Positions 14,317 to 23,066 of a stretch of DNA of 38,021 nucleotides are shown piece after piece. The notes under the pieces were generated by a model. The model worked only from the letters and a program-made list of their open reading frames with translations. It was not told the origin of the DNA and made no database searches. Made by a program: the position numbers and the translations under genes. The first letter of the stretch is position 1. The number at the start of each line of letters is the position of its first letter. The stretch comes from Selenomonadaceae bacterium (GTDB lineage Bacteria > Bacillota > Negativicutes > Selenomonadales > Selenomonadaceae): the NCBI GenBank assembly GCA_029338835.1, contig JAQYBD010000038.1, forward strand, positions 1 through 38,021, read 5' to 3'.

Positions 14317-15423
14317 TCAAACGTTGAAGCGGAAGTTGACAACGTCGCCGTCCTGCATGACATAATCTTTGCCTTCGACGCGAACCTGGCCTTTCTCGCG
14401 GGCTGCAGCCACGCTGCCAGCCGCTACAAGGTCATCGTAATTGACGATTTCGGCACGGATGAAGCCACGCTCGAAATCCGTATGGATCTTGCCGGCAGCT
14501 TTCGGGGCCGTCGTGCCTTTGACAATCGTCCAGGCACGGCACTCGTCAGGGCCGGCCGTCAGGAACGTCTGCAGCCCCAGGAGGTCAAAAGCTGCCTTGA
14601 TGAGGCGGTCGAGGCCGCTTTCCGTCTCGCCGAGATCCTCAAGGAACGCCTTGGCTTCTTCGGGGTCGAGTTCGGCGATTTCCGATTCAACCTTTGCCGA
14701 GATGGCTACGACTTCGGCTCCCTCTTTGGCAGCGTATTCCTTGACCTGCTGGACATACGGATTCTCATCATACGCCGTGGAGACTTCATCTTCCGCGACA
14801 TTCGTCACATAGAGCGTCGGCTTGAGCGTCAGGAGATTCATTTCCTTGATGAGTTCGAGATCGTCTTCCGAAAGCTCGACCTGGCGCGCGGGCTTGCCCT
14901 CGTCGAGCGCAGCCTTGATGCGGCGCAGGACTTCATCTTCGGCCTTTGCTTCCTTGTTGCCCGATTTGGCGATTTTCGCGAGACGCATGATGCGTTTCTC
15001 GATGACTTCGAGGTCCGCCAGGCAGAGTTCCGTCTGGATGATATCGATGTCACGCAGCGGGTCGATACCGCCCTCCACATGTGTGATGTTCGGGTCAACA
15101 AAGCAGCGCACCACATGGGCAACGGCATCAACCTGACGGATATGCTCGAGGAATTTGTTGCCAAGGCCTTCGCCCTTCGATGCGCCCTTTACGAGACCGG
15201 CGATATCGACAAAACGCACGGAAGCCGGCGTCGTCTTCTTGGAATTGTACATTTCATGCAGCACCTGCAGGCGTGCATCCGGCACGGCCACGACACCGAC
15301 ATTCGGCTCGATCGTGCAGAACGGGAAGTTGGCAGCTTCTGCGCCAGCCTTCGTGATGGCATTGAAAAGAGTACTCTTGCCGACATTCGGCAGGCCAACA
15401 ATACCCACTTCTAAATTACTCAA
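14317..15423 (-). CDS. ychF: Redox-regulated ATPase YchF (Obg-related)
   Basis: A 368-residue P-loop ATPase of the YchF/OLA1 family, associated with ribosomes and stress responses. It has a G1 motif GLPNVGKST (10-18), a G3 DIAGLVKGAS and the altered G4 NVAE (in TLYVTNVAED), which gives ATP instead of GTP preference. A coiled insertion (about 130-200) and a C-terminal TGS domain (about 280-366, ending MQDGDVVNFRFNV) follow. Length is standard. AAAGGAG precedes the ATG. It is the last gene of the housekeeping block and is separated from upp by a strong hairpin. Confidence 0.96.
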   Translation of the reverse strand: MSNLEVGIVGLPNVGKSTLFNAITKAGAEAANFPFCTIEPNVGVVAVPDARLQVLHEMYNSKKTTPASVRFVDIAGLVKGASKGEGLGNKFLEHIRQVDAVAHVVRCFVDPNITHVEGGIDPLRDIDIIQTELCLADLEVIEKRIMRLAKIAKSGNKEAKAEDEVLRRIKAALDEGKPARQVELSEDDLELIKEMNLLTLKPTLYVTNVAEDEVSTAYDENPYVQQVKEYAAKEGAEVVAISAKVESEIAELDPEEAKAFLEDLGETESGLDRLIKAAFDLLGLQTFLTAGPDECRAWTIVKGTTAPKAAGKIHTDFERGFIRAEIVNYDDLVAAGSVAAAREKGQVRVEGKDYVMQDGDVVNFRFNV

Positions 15424-15464
15424 AACAAAAACTCCTTTATATGATACGAATCAAACCCAGAACA

Positions 15465-15499
15465 GCCCCTCTCTGCAGGCAGCAGCCTGCGGGAGGGGC
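15465..15499 (-). terminator. Hairpin after upp, probable terminator
   Basis: GCCCCTCTCTGCAGGC and GCCTGCGGGAGGGGC pair around a 4-nt loop. The T run on the minus strand is poor, so termination may be partial with readthrough into ychF. Confidence 0.55.
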
Positions 15500-15519
15500 C
15501 ATTCTTATGCTTCAGATGC

Positions 15520-16158
15520 TCAGAGCGTACCAAAGATGCGGTCGCCGGCATCGCCAAGACCTGGTACGATATAGCCCTTATCGTTGAGTCTTTCATCAAC
15601 GGCAGCCACGTAAAGCGGCACATCCGGATGTTCCTTGTTGATGACGCGAACGCCCTCCGGCGCTGCGACCAGGCACATGAGGATCAGGGATTTCGCCCCT
15701 TTCTCCTTGAGCAGGGAGAGTGCAGCCGAGGCACTGCCGCCCGTTGCCAGCATCGGATCGACGACGATGAGCGTGCGGTCTGACACATCGCTCGGCAGCT
15801 TGCAGTAGTATTCCACCGGCTTGAGCGTCTCAGGATCGCGGTACATGCCGACATGGCCGACGCGCGCAGCCGGGATCATATTGGCCACACCGGAGAGCAT
15901 GCCGAGACCTGCGCGCAGGATGGGTACGACACCGACTTTCTTGCCGGCGAGTACCTTGGCCTTGCATTTGGCAACCGGCGTCTCGATCTCGATTTCTTTG
16001 AGCGGGAAATCGCGCGTGATCTCATACGTCATGAGCATGGCGATTTCTTCGAGCAGTTCACGGAAATCCTTCGTGCCCGTTTCCTTCATGCGCATCAGCG
16101 TGAGCTTGTGCTGGATCAGCGGATGGTTGATGACATGGACATTGAGTTCTTCAGCCAT
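15520..16158 (-). CDS. upp: Uracil phosphoribosyltransferase
   Basis: A 212-residue salvage enzyme that joins uracil and PRPP to give UMP. The PRPP-binding loop is [16 protein letters not shown] (about residues 128-143). The uracil-binding C-terminus [16 protein letters not shown] is intact and the N-terminal [12 protein letters not shown] is typical. It starts 17 nt after glyA with AAGGGGG before the ATG, so the two are cotranscribed. The order glyA-upp is common in Firmicutes. Confidence 0.97.
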   Translation of the reverse strand: MAEELNVHVINHPLIQHKLTLMRMKETGTKDFRELLEEIAMLMTYEITRDFPLKEIEIETPVAKCKAKVLAGKKVGVVPILRAGLGMLSGVANMIPAARVGHVGMYRDPETLKPVEYYCKLPSDVSDRTLIVVDPMLATGGSASAALSLLKEKGAKSLILMCLVAAPEGVRVINKEHPDVPLYVAAVDERLNDKGYIVPGLGDAGDRIFGTL

Positions 16159-16175
16159 TTTCTTGCCCCCTTATC

Positions 16176-17423
16176 TCATTCGTAAAGCGGATACTTGGCG
16201 CAGAGCGCAGCTACGCGACGGCGCGCTTCTTCCTTGGCCGCTTCATCGGTCGGATTGTTGAGGACCAGCGCAATGATGTTGCCGACTTCGCGCATATCGT
16301 CTTCTTTGAAGCCACGCGTCGTCAGAGCCGGAGAGCCGAGACGGATGCCACTCGTGACGAACGGGGAACGCGGTTCGAACGGGATCGTGTTGCGGTTCGA
16401 CGTGATATTGACTTCATCGAGTACCGTCTGTGCCTCCTTGCCTGTGATGTTCTTGCTCGTGAGATCCACGAGCATCAGGTGATTGTCCGTACCGCCCGAG
16501 ACGATGCGGAAGCCGTCGTTCTGGAGCGTTTCAGCAAGAGCTTTGGCATTCTTGATGGTCTGGGCAGCATATTCCTTGAATTCCGGACGCAGGGCTTCGC
16601 CCAGAGCTACGGCCTTGGCGGCAATGACGTGCATGAGCGGGCCGCCCTGGATGCCAGGGAACACGGCCTTGTTGAACTGCTTGCCGAACTCGGCATCTTT
16701 GCAGAGGATCATGCCGCCGCGGGGGCCGCGCAGGGTCTTATGCGTCGTCGTCGTGACGACATCAGCGTACGGGACTGGGCTCGGATGGAGGCCTGCAGCC
16801 ACAAGGCCGGCGATATGCGCGATATCAACCATGAGGTACGCCCCGACTTTATGCGCGATCTCGGCCAGGCGCGGGAAATCGATGATGCGTGCATAGGCAG
16901 AAGCACCGGCCACGATGAGTTTCGGTTTGCATTCCTCAGCCTGTTTCTCCAGAGCATCGTAGTCGATGCGTTCCGTCTCTTTATCCACGCCGTACGGCAC
17001 AATCTTGAAGTATTTGCCGCTCATGTTGACCGGGCTGCCGTGCGTCAGATGGCCGCCATCCGTAAGGTTCATGCCCATGACCGTATCACCGGGCTGCAGC
17101 AGGGCGAAGAATACGGCCATATTGGCCTGTGCGCCGGAATGCGGCTGTACATTTGCGTACGCGGCACCAAAGAGTTTCTTGGCACGGTCAATGGCCAGCT
17201 GTTCGACAACGTCAACAAATTCGCAGCCGCCATAATAGCGCTTGCCAGGATAACCTTCGGCGTACTTATTCGTGAGTACACTGCCCTGTGCTTCCATGAC
17301 AGCCTTCGAGACGATGTTCTCCGAAGCGATGAGTTCGAGCTTGGTGCGCTGACGGTTGAGTTCTTTATCGATTGCTGCCGATACTTCGGGGTCGGACTGT
17401 TTGAGTGATTCCATTAAATCCAT
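16176..17423 (-). CDS. glyA: Serine hydroxymethyltransferase
   Basis: A 415-residue PLP enzyme that converts serine and tetrahydrofolate to glycine and 5,10-methylene-THF. The PLP lysine is in [13 protein letters not shown] (about residue 229). Other family motifs are [22 protein letters not shown] and the C-terminal [13 protein letters not shown]. Length is standard. The start has TAAGGAGG upstream. It lies between rpiB and upp in the conserved Firmicutes order. Confidence 0.97.
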   Translation of the reverse strand: MDLMESLKQSDPEVSAAIDKELNRQRTKLELIASENIVSKAVMEAQGSVLTNKYAEGYPGKRYYGGCEFVDVVEQLAIDRAKKLFGAAYANVQPHSGAQANMAVFFALLQPGDTVMGMNLTDGGHLTHGSPVNMSGKYFKIVPYGVDKETERIDYDALEKQAEECKPKLIVAGASAYARIIDFPRLAEIAHKVGAYLMVDIAHIAGLVAAGLHPSPVPYADVVTTTTHKTLRGPRGGMILCKDAEFGKQFNKAVFPGIQGGPLMHVIAAKAVALGEALRPEFKEYAAQTIKNAKALAETLQNDGFRIVSGGTDNHLMLVDLTSKNITGKEAQTVLDEVNITSNRNTIPFEPRSPFVTSGIRLGSPALTTRGFKEDDMREVGNIIALVLNNPTDEAAKEEARRRVAALCAKYPLYE

Positions 17424-17481
17424 TGCGTGGCCTCCTTACCGTGACCGTGGTCATTGACAAAAGCGGAAATGACTGAAACGC

Positions 17482-17925
17482 TTATTTTTCTTCAAGCGCG
17501 GCAATCTTGTTGATGCGGCGTTCATGACGGCCACCAGCGAATTCACCCTCCACCCAGGCGCGAACGATTTCGCCAGCCGGGCCAAAGCCAAGTACACGGC
17601 CGCCCATCGCCAGGACGTTGGCATTGTTGTGCTGACGGGACATCTTGGCCGAATACACGTCATTGCAGAGCGCACAGCGGATGCCTTTGATCTTGTTGGC
17701 AGCAATCGAGATGCCGATGCCCGTGCCGCAGAGTACGATGCCGCGGTCTGCTTTGCCGCTGACGACATCTGCGCAAACCTTTTCGGCGATATCCGGGTAA
17801 TCAACAGAATCCGTGCCAAAGGTACCGACATCCGTCACCTTGATATCCTCATATTCTTTCAGGACCATCTTGACTTCTTCTTTGAGGGCCACGGCACCGT
17901 GGTCACTGCCAATCGTGATATTCAT
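17482..17925 (-). CDS. rpiB: Ribose 5-phosphate isomerase B
   Basis: A 147-residue RpiB/LacAB-family isomerase interconverting ribose 5-phosphate and ribulose 5-phosphate. It shows GSDHGAVALKE at the N-terminus, the catalytic cysteine in VLCGTGIGISIAANK, and QHNNANVLAMGGR, a conserved active-site segment. The ATG at 17925 is 8 nt after AAAGGTGG; a GTG at 17937 overlaps that site. An extended -10 promoter lies upstream, so it may start a transcript with glyA and upp. Confidence 0.94.
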   Translation of the reverse strand: MNITIGSDHGAVALKEEVKMVLKEYEDIKVTDVGTFGTDSVDYPDIAEKVCADVVSGKADRGIVLCGTGIGISIAANKIKGIRCALCNDVYSAKMSRQHNNANVLAMGGRVLGFGPAGEIVRAWVEGEFAGGRHERRINKIAALEEK

Positions 17926-17964
17926 ACTCTGTTCCACCTTTCTTGAGACACCTTACTGCTTACC

Positions 17965-17970
17965 ATTGTA
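17965..17970 (-). promoter_or_regulatory. Extended -10 promoter before rpiB
   Basis: The minus strand reads TGTGGTACAAT, a TG-N-TACAAT extended -10 with a weak -35. It sits 40 nt before the rpiB start in the 160-nt gap after the threonylcarbamoyl-AMP synthase gene. Confidence 0.45.
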
Positions 17971-18085
17971 CCACAGACCCGGCAAAAAAAATACCGCCAC
18001 AGAGGAGTTTCTGCCAGCCGTCTGTCCGTCACGGAATCAGTAAGCTGGAGTCTCTCTCTACAGCAGTAAAGCAGGAGCATCTCAT

Positions 18086-19141
18086 TCAGATCTTGAGCGA
18101 ATGAAAAGCACTGGCCTTGTGCAGGCGGTTCATGATAGCAAGGCCAAGCCCCTTGTCCGTCGTCCCTTCGCCGAGCAGCACATCCGCCGCCGTATCGTTG
18201 AAAGCGATGAGTTCTTCGTAAATATTCGCAGCGATAGTCAGCAAATCACCCTGCGGGCCATAATCAGCCAGGAGTTCTTGCGGCACGAGTCCCTGGAGCG
18301 CCGTCACGACTTCATGGCTTGCGAGGACGCCCACCGTGCGCCCTTCCTGCTGGAGGCGGCGTACCGTGCGGCGGAAAGCCCCCGGCATGCTCTTGGGGTC
18401 TCCTTCGAGCAGGGTCATGGGAGCATTCGGTGCATAATGCTTGTATTTCATGCCAGGGGCTTTGGGTACGACTTTGGCACCGACGATGGCAGGATCCAGG
18501 CGGCAGCCGCCGAGGACTTCCGTCAGCATCTCACGCGTGATGGCACCAGGGCGCAGGATGGTCGCTACTGGCCCCGTGCAGTCTACGATGGTGGATTCCA
18601 CACCGAAATGACAGGAGCCGCCATCGAGGATCAGCGGGATGCGCCCATTCATGTCGCGCAGCACGGAAGCAGCTGTGGTCGGGCTCGGACGACCCGAGAT
18701 GTTGGCCGAAGGAGCTGCGATGGGGACGCCGGCAGCCCGGATCATCGCGCGCGCCACGGGATGTTCCGGCATGCGGATGCCGACTGTGCCCAGCCCGCCC
18801 GTAATGCGGTCCGGTACGATGTCCCGGCGCTTCATGATGAGCGTGATGGGGCCTGGCATGAACGCTGCGATGAGTTTTTCAGCCAGCGGCGTGACTTCCG
18901 CGGCAATCGTCGTGATCATGGCCCGGTCTGCCACATGCAGGATCAGCGGATTGTCCGAAGGACGCCCCTTCGCTTCATAGATGCGCGCACAGGCATCTGC
19001 ATCAAGGCCATTGGCGCCGAGGCCATAGACCGTCTCTGTCGGGAACGCCACGAGCCCCCCGCCGCGCAGGATTTTCCCCGCCCGCTGCAGTTCCGCCTGC
19101 TGGGCTTTTATATCTGTTATCGTTACGATTTCTGTCTGCAT
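18086..19141 (-). CDS. L-threonylcarbamoyladenylate synthase (Sua5/YwlC type)
   Basis: A 351-residue two-domain enzyme that makes threonylcarbamoyl-AMP from threonine, bicarbonate and ATP for the t6A37 modification of ANN-reading tRNAs. The YrdC domain covers about 1-205 (GGLVAFPTETVYGLGANG, KGRPSDNPL, PSANISGRPSPT). The linker with the KYKHYAPNAP motif (about 238-247) leads to the C-terminal Sua5 domain. I chose the ATG at 19141, 8 nt after GGAGAGG. An ATG at 19177 overlaps the stop of the upstream DUF559 gene (ATGA) and would add 12 residues, so coupled translation from there is possible. The prfA-prmC-sua5 order is usual in Firmicutes. Confidence 0.94.
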   Translation of the reverse strand: MQTEIVTITDIKAQQAELQRAGKILRGGGLVAFPTETVYGLGANGLDADACARIYEAKGRPSDNPLILHVADRAMITTIAAEVTPLAEKLIAAFMPGPITLIMKRRDIVPDRITGGLGTVGIRMPEHPVARAMIRAAGVPIAAPSANISGRPSPTTAASVLRDMNGRIPLILDGGSCHFGVESTIVDCTGPVATILRPGAITREMLTEVLGGCRLDPAIVGAKVVPKAPGMKYKHYAPNAPMTLLEGDPKSMPGAFRRTVRRLQQEGRTVGVLASHEVVTALQGLVPQELLADYGPQGDLLTIAANIYEELIAFNDTAADVLLGEGTTDKGLGLAIMNRLHKASAFHSLKI

Positions 19142-19173
19142 TTTGGCTACCTCTCCTGATATGACCTCTGACC

Positions 19174-19422
19174 TCATCCCTTGAGCAGGGACTCTAACAT
19201 TTCACAAACGCCACGAAAATTGGTCCATATTTCCCGATTAGTAAAACGCACCACGCTCAATCCTTGATGTTCCAGATAAGCAGTCCTCTTTTCATCGTAC
19301 AGCCTCGCATCTTCTTCAAAATGCTGCCCGCCATCCAGTTCAATGATCAAAGAACGCGACGGGCAATAAAAATCCACGATATACGTGCCGATTGGCGTCT
19401 GACGATAGCACGGAACACTCAC
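19174..19422 (-). CDS. Short DUF559 (Vsr-like endonuclease fold) protein, N-terminally truncated
   Basis: An 82-residue protein matching the C-terminal two-thirds of DUF559 proteins, which are usually about 110-125 residues and resemble very-short-patch-repair endonucleases. The core is present: TPIGTYIVDFYCPSRSLIIELDGGQHFEE holds the Asp, Glu and Gln/His expected in the active site, followed by DEKRTAYLEHQGLSVVRFTNREI. The N-terminal helical part (normally with a KLWxxLR motif) is missing, because the frame begins at a GTG that overlaps the prmC stop codon (GTGA). The 3' end overlaps an alternative start of the next gene. It could be a coupled functional mini-protein or a remnant of an inserted DUF559 gene; I favour a remnant. 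Confidence 0.65.
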   Translation of the reverse strand: MSVPCYRQTPIGTYIVDFYCPSRSLIIELDGGQHFEEDARLYDEKRTAYLEHQGLSVVRFTNREIWTNFRGVCEMLESLLKG

Positions 19423-20309
19423 CCCTTTTTCCAGGCTACCACCACGCGGTCGATGCCAGCGTAGTCGGGGAGGATCTCCGTCTTGCCAAGCAGAGGATTG
19501 GCCTTGGCCAGGGCTGCGACGGCCTGAGCCTGATGGATGCCTACCTCGAAAGCGAGGAATCCGTTTGGCTCGAGCATGGCGGGTGCTTCAGCCATCAGGC
19601 GGCGATAAAAATCAAGGCCGTCCTTGCCGCCGGAAAGCGCCGTGTGCGGTTCTTTGGTGCGCACCTCCGGAGCCAGCGCCTCTATGTCAGCCTCAGGGAT
19701 ATAGGGAGGATTCGAGAGGATGGCGGCAAACGTCTGTCCTTCAAGCGGCGTCAAGAGGTCTCCGGTATGGAAGGTGATGCGGCCCTTAAGACCCAGTTGT
19801 TCGGCATTCTCCTCGGCCACGGCTCGGGCAGCAGGCGAGATATCAACGGTTTCCGCCACGGCCTGCGGCAGATAGTGCAGGACCGAAAGGCATACTGCCC
19901 CCGTCCCCGTGCCGATATCGGCAAACCGCAGCCCGGTATCTTCCGGTGCCCGCCAGGCCTTGAGCCGATCCACAGCCGCCTGCACCAGGATCTCCGTGTC
20001 AGGCCGCGGGATCAAGGTATCTTCCGTGACTTTGAACGTCAGACCCATGAACTCTCGCTCGCCCAGGATATACGCGACAGGCACATGCATAACGCGTTTT
20101 TTCACCATCTCGCGATAAGCAGCCAGTTCCTCCGGCTGCAGGGGTTCATCAAAATGCACATAAAGATAGATGCGCTGCTTCTTCAGCACATGGGAAAGCA
20201 GGACTTCCGCGTCAAGCCGCGGCGACTCGAGGCCCTTTTCCGTAAAATAGCCCTCCGTCCACTTGAGGATGCGACCGATGGTCCAGAGCCGGTCATTTTG
20301 ATTACGCAT
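19419..20309 (-). CDS. prmC: Release factor glutamine methyltransferase
   Basis: A 296-residue SAM-dependent methyltransferase that methylates the GGQ glutamine of release factors. An N-terminal helical domain (about 1-75) is followed by the Rossmann core with motif [16 protein letters not shown] and the catalytic NPPYIPEAD. The ATG at 20309 overlaps the end of prfA by 8 nt and uses an AAAGGTGG site within prfA, so the pair is translationally coupled, as expected for an enzyme and its substrate. The long N-terminal extension of the open frame is an out-of-frame read of prfA. Confidence 0.95.
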   Translation of the reverse strand: MRNQNDRLWTIGRILKWTEGYFTEKGLESPRLDAEVLLSHVLKKQRIYLYVHFDEPLQPEELAAYREMVKKRVMHVPVAYILGEREFMGLTFKVTEDTLIPRPDTEILVQAAVDRLKAWRAPEDTGLRFADIGTGTGAVCLSVLHYLPQAVAETVDISPAARAVAEENAEQLGLKGRITFHTGDLLTPLEGQTFAAILSNPPYIPEADIEALAPEVRTKEPHTALSGGKDGLDFYRRLMAEAPAMLEPNGFLAFEVGIHQAQAVAALAKANPLLGKTEILPDYAGIDRVVVAWKKG

Positions 20310-21378
20310 TGGCATCCACCTTTCTGAGACGCTGTGCCTGATCCGCCGTGATGAGTGCTGCAATGAGTTCATCGAGCTCGCCATTGAGGATGGCATCAAT
20401 CTTGTGCAGGGTCAGACCGATCCGATGATCCGTCACGCGTCCCTGCGGGAAATTGTAGGTGCGGATGCGCTCGCTGCGGTCACCAGAGCCCACCTGGCTG
20501 CGCCGGTCAGCTGCCACGGCGGCTTCCTGTTCCTGGCGAGCCTGGTCGAGGATGCGTGCGCGCAAGACCTTCATGGCTTTTTCCTTATTCTTGAGCTGGG
20601 ATTTCTCATCCTGGCACTGCACGACGATGCCGGTCGGCAGATGCGTGATGCGGATGGCCGTCTCCGTACGGTTCACGTACTGGCCGCCAGCCCCCGAAGC
20701 GCAGTACGTATCGATGCGCAGGTCCGAGGGGTTGATGTCCACTTCAACATCTTCCGCTTCCGGCAGCACCGCCACCGTAGCAGCCGAAGTATGGATGCGG
20801 CCGCCAGATTCCGTAACGGGCACGCGCTGGACACGATGCGTACCGCTCTCATATTTGAGCCTGGAATACGCACCATGGCCGTTCACCAGGAATGTGATTT
20901 CCTTGAACCCGCCGATGCCCGTCGCATTGCTCGTCATGACCTCGATGTGCCAGCCCTTCTTTTCCGCATAGCGGGAATACATGCGAAACAGGTCGCCGGC
21001 AAACAGCGCCGCTTCCTCTCCGCCCACGCCGCCGCGGATCTCCACAATGACATTCTTGTCATCGTTGGGATCCTTCGGCAAAAGCAAGATGGGGAGTCTC
21101 GCAGCGAGTGCTTCCTTCTGTACCGTCAGCTCAGCAAGTTCTTCCTCGACCAGCTTGCGCATCTCGCTATCCAGCGATTCCTGGAACATCGCCTTGGCAT
21201 CTTCGATGCCCTGGACGACACGCTTATATGTGCGGAATTCTTCCACGATGGGAGTCAGCGCCGCATGTTCCTTCGTGTAATGCTGCCATTTCTCCATATC
21301 CGCCATGGTTGCCGGGTCGCTTATAAGCGATTCCAGCTCCCGATATTTATCTTCTACTGCTTGGAGTTTCTCCAGCAA
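20302..21378 (-). CDS. prfA: Peptide chain release factor 1
   Basis: A 358-residue release factor for UAA and UAG. The GGQ motif is in [16 protein letters not shown] (about residues 226-241). The codon-recognition segment is [10 protein letters not shown] (PVT, the RF1-type PxT tripeptide). The [16 protein letters not shown] motif also marks RF1 and not RF2. The start codon is TTG at 21378, 7 nt after GAGGTG, in [16 protein letters not shown], the usual Firmicutes N-terminus. prmC overlaps its 3' end. Confidence 0.97.
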   Translation of the reverse strand: MLEKLQAVEDKYRELESLISDPATMADMEKWQHYTKEHAALTPIVEEFRTYKRVVQGIEDAKAMFQESLDSEMRKLVEEELAELTVQKEALAARLPILLLPKDPNDDKNVIVEIRGGVGGEEAALFAGDLFRMYSRYAEKKGWHIEVMTSNATGIGGFKEITFLVNGHGAYSRLKYESGTHRVQRVPVTESGGRIHTSAATVAVLPEAEDVEVDINPSDLRIDTYCASGAGGQYVNRTETAIRITHLPTGIVVQCQDEKSQLKNKEKAMKVLRARILDQARQEQEAAVAADRRSQVGSGDRSERIRTYNFPQGRVTDHRIGLTLHKIDAILNGELDELIAALITADQAQRLRKVDANA

Positions 21379-21440
21379 GTCCTCTCACCTCATCTTCCAC
21401 GCCCGGTCCGACTCACACACACAAAAATATCCTATCGTTC

Positions 21441-22409
21441 TCAGCGCGCAGTTTCCACCGAAGCCGCTGCCGGCACACCGATTTCCGTATCTTCTTCAGA
21501 AGCTGCTGCCAGTCCCGGATGGCGATACTCGCCCGTCCCCTCGCGGATTTCCTCCGGCGGCAGCACAGCCTTCAGCGATTCGATGGCCACTTCTACCATA
21601 TCATCCTGAGGAGGACGTGTTGTCAGGTACTGGAGCCAGAGTCCCGGTTTGATGGCTGTCTGGATGACGGGGTTCTCGCTGCGTCCAGCCAGGCGGATGA
21701 GTTCATAGGAAATGCCCGCGACGACCGGCAGCAGCACGATGCGGCTCACGATGCGCTCGGCCAGGCTCGGCCACCCCAGGAAGGCAAAGACAAAGATGGA
21801 AACCAGCATGACGATGAGCAAGAAATTCGTACCGCAGCGCGGATGCAGGCGGGAAAACTTCTGCACGTTCTCGACCGTCAGCGGCAGGCCTGCTTCATAG
21901 CAATGGATGGTCTTGTGTTCAGCCCCATGGTACTGGAACACGCGGCGGATGTCCTTCATGCGCGAAATGCCCCAGATATAAGCGAGGAAAATCGCCAGGC
22001 GCAGGAACCCTTCCATGAGGTTCAGGAAAAACGGATCTTCCGTGACGAAATGGAAGAACTTTGCCGCACCCGTCGGGATGGCGATGAACAGGATGCTCGC
22101 CAGCACGAGCGCGAAGATGATCGTACCGGCCATCTCCTTATCCGACAGCTGTTCTTCCTCCTCGCCGGCCATCTTGGCCGAATACGAGAGCGAGCGGATG
22201 CCGATGACCAGCGACTCGACCAGCGACACCGTGCCGCGCAGCATCGGCTTCTTGAGGATGGGATAGCGGTCGGAGATGGAATGCACATCCTTCGTCTCCA
22301 CCTGGATCCTGCCTGCCGGATCACGCACTGCTGTAGCCGTCAGTTTCGGCCCGCGCATCATGACGCCTTCAATGACGGCCTGGCCGCCTACCATTAAACG
22401 ATTGCCCAT
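21441..22409 (-). CDS. DUF1385 (YqhQ-like) membrane protein
   Basis: A 322-residue protein of the DUF1385/YqhQ family, starting MGNRLMVGGQAVIEGVMMRGP, the family signature. About four hydrophobic segments are visible (near 95-120, 130-150, 200-225 and 228-245). A conserved YHGAEHKTIHCYEAG motif (about 165-180) resembles a metal-binding site. The last 35 residues are low-complexity and rich in Ala and Glu. The molecular function is not established. The gene sits between rpmE and prfA, its usual place in Firmicutes. The ribosome binding site (AGGGGGT) is weak. Confidence 0.88.
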   Translation of the reverse strand: MGNRLMVGGQAVIEGVMMRGPKLTATAVRDPAGRIQVETKDVHSISDRYPILKKPMLRGTVSLVESLVIGIRSLSYSAKMAGEEEEQLSDKEMAGTIIFALVLASILFIAIPTGAAKFFHFVTEDPFFLNLMEGFLRLAIFLAYIWGISRMKDIRRVFQYHGAEHKTIHCYEAGLPLTVENVQKFSRLHPRCGTNFLLIVMLVSIFVFAFLGWPSLAERIVSRIVLLPVVAGISYELIRLAGRSENPVIQTAIKPGLWLQYLTTRPPQDDMVEVAIESLKAVLPPEEIREGTGEYRHPGLAAASEEDTEIGVPAAASVETAR

Positions 22410-22494
22410 AATCGGACCCCCTGTATATCAAAAACAAAATCAACATTCTTCTCTTTACTCTTTACGATACGCCTGGCTGCTGTATTTTGTCTGT

Positions 22495-22536
22495 ATATAA
22501 AATGAAGCAGAGCGAGATTTCTCTGCTCTGCTTCAT
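22495..22536 (-). terminator. Terminator after rpmE
   Basis: On the minus strand ATGAAGCAGAGC (22525-22536) pairs perfectly with GCTCTGCTTCAT (22502-22513), followed by TTTTAT. It lies 12 nt past the rpmE stop codon. Confidence 0.8.
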
Positions 22537-22547
22537 CCTGCTGCATC

Positions 22548-22748
22548 TTACTGCTTGTGATAGCGCTTGTTGAACTTCTCGATGCGGCCGCCTGCCTGGA
22601 CGTCACGCTGACGACCCGTGAAGAACGGATGGCACTTGGAGCAGACATCGACGCGAAGCTCTTTCTTCGTGGAACCCGTCTTGAACGTGTTGCCGCAACC
22701 GCAGATAACGGTAGCTTCGTAGTAATCCGGATGGATACCCTTCTTCAT
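22548..22748 (-). CDS. rpmE: Large ribosomal subunit protein bL31, zinc-binding form
   Basis: A 66-residue bL31 protein, beginning [20 protein letters not shown]. It is the C+ (zinc-binding) form: CGC in ICGCGNTF and the CxxC in [11 protein letters not shown] make the metal site. The ATG at 22748 follows AGAGAGGTG by 6 nt; a GTG three codons earlier overlaps that site. It has its own promoter, a structured 140-nt leader and its own terminator. Confidence 0.96.
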   Translation of the reverse strand: MKKGIHPDYYEATVICGCGNTFKTGSTKKELRVDVCSKCHPFFTGRQRDVQAGGRIEKFNKRYHKQ

Positions 22749-22768
22749 TCTATACACCTCTCTTTCCC

Positions 22769-22897
22769 CCCAGGAACTGGGAATGGATACAAGCCCGCTA
22801 GGCGCAGGCTTGGTTTAGACCTAGCTCCCCGTCTACGGGGGAAAGCCAGTCAATCTTTGGCTTGGAAACAGACGTCATTACGTCCATTACCGGTCTA
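22769..22897 (-). ncRNA. Structured leader upstream of rpmE (candidate cis-regulatory RNA)
   Basis: The minus-strand transcript can fold into a three-hairpin junction. A closing helix UAGACC/GGUCUA (22892-22897 with 22816-22821) encloses GACGU-AAUG-ACGUC (22871-22884), AAGCCA/UGGCUU (22843-22848 with 22858-22863) and CCCCGU/ACGGGG (22827-22832 with 22835-22840). Two further hairpins follow: CAAGCC/GGCUUG (22807-22812 with 22790-22795) and CCCAG/CUGGG (22777-22781 with 22769-22773), the last just before the ribosome binding site. Leaders that let ribosomal proteins control their own synthesis are known, so autoregulation by bL31 is the first hypothesis. The -10 box overlaps the 5' strand of the closing helix by one base, so the exact start matters. 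Confidence 0.6.
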
Positions 22898-22925
22898 TTA
22901 TATCACGTGTTTTTCTGAGATGCAA
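22897..22925 (-). promoter_or_regulatory. Promoter of rpmE
   Basis: On the minus strand TTGCAT (22920-22925) and TATAAT (22897-22902) are separated by 17 bp. The start near 22890 gives a leader of about 140 nt. Confidence 0.75.
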
Positions 22926-22965
22926 GGCGTGATCTGCAGCCAAGCCTGCCAAAAACAAAATCTGC

Positions 22966-22994
22966 TTGAAAAAACAGGAGCAATAGAGGATAAT
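22966..22994 (+). promoter_or_regulatory. Promoter of the ClpX-family gene
   Basis: TTGAAA (22966-22971) and GATAAT (22989-22994) are separated by 17 bp. A CTACC-CTGC-GGTAG hairpin lies in the leader. Together with the rpmE leader and promoter this accounts for most of the 318-nt gap between rpmE and this gene. Confidence 0.65.
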
Positions 22995-23066
22995 ATTCTT
23001 AGATATCTCTACCCTGCGGTAGTATTCTCTTGTATACACGCTATCCTATAGAAAGGACGTTTCGAT

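Noticed and set aside
17424..17481. AAGCG/CGCTT hairpin between rpiB and glyA as a terminator
   Set aside because: The stem is only 5 bp with a long loop and a short T run, too weak to call.
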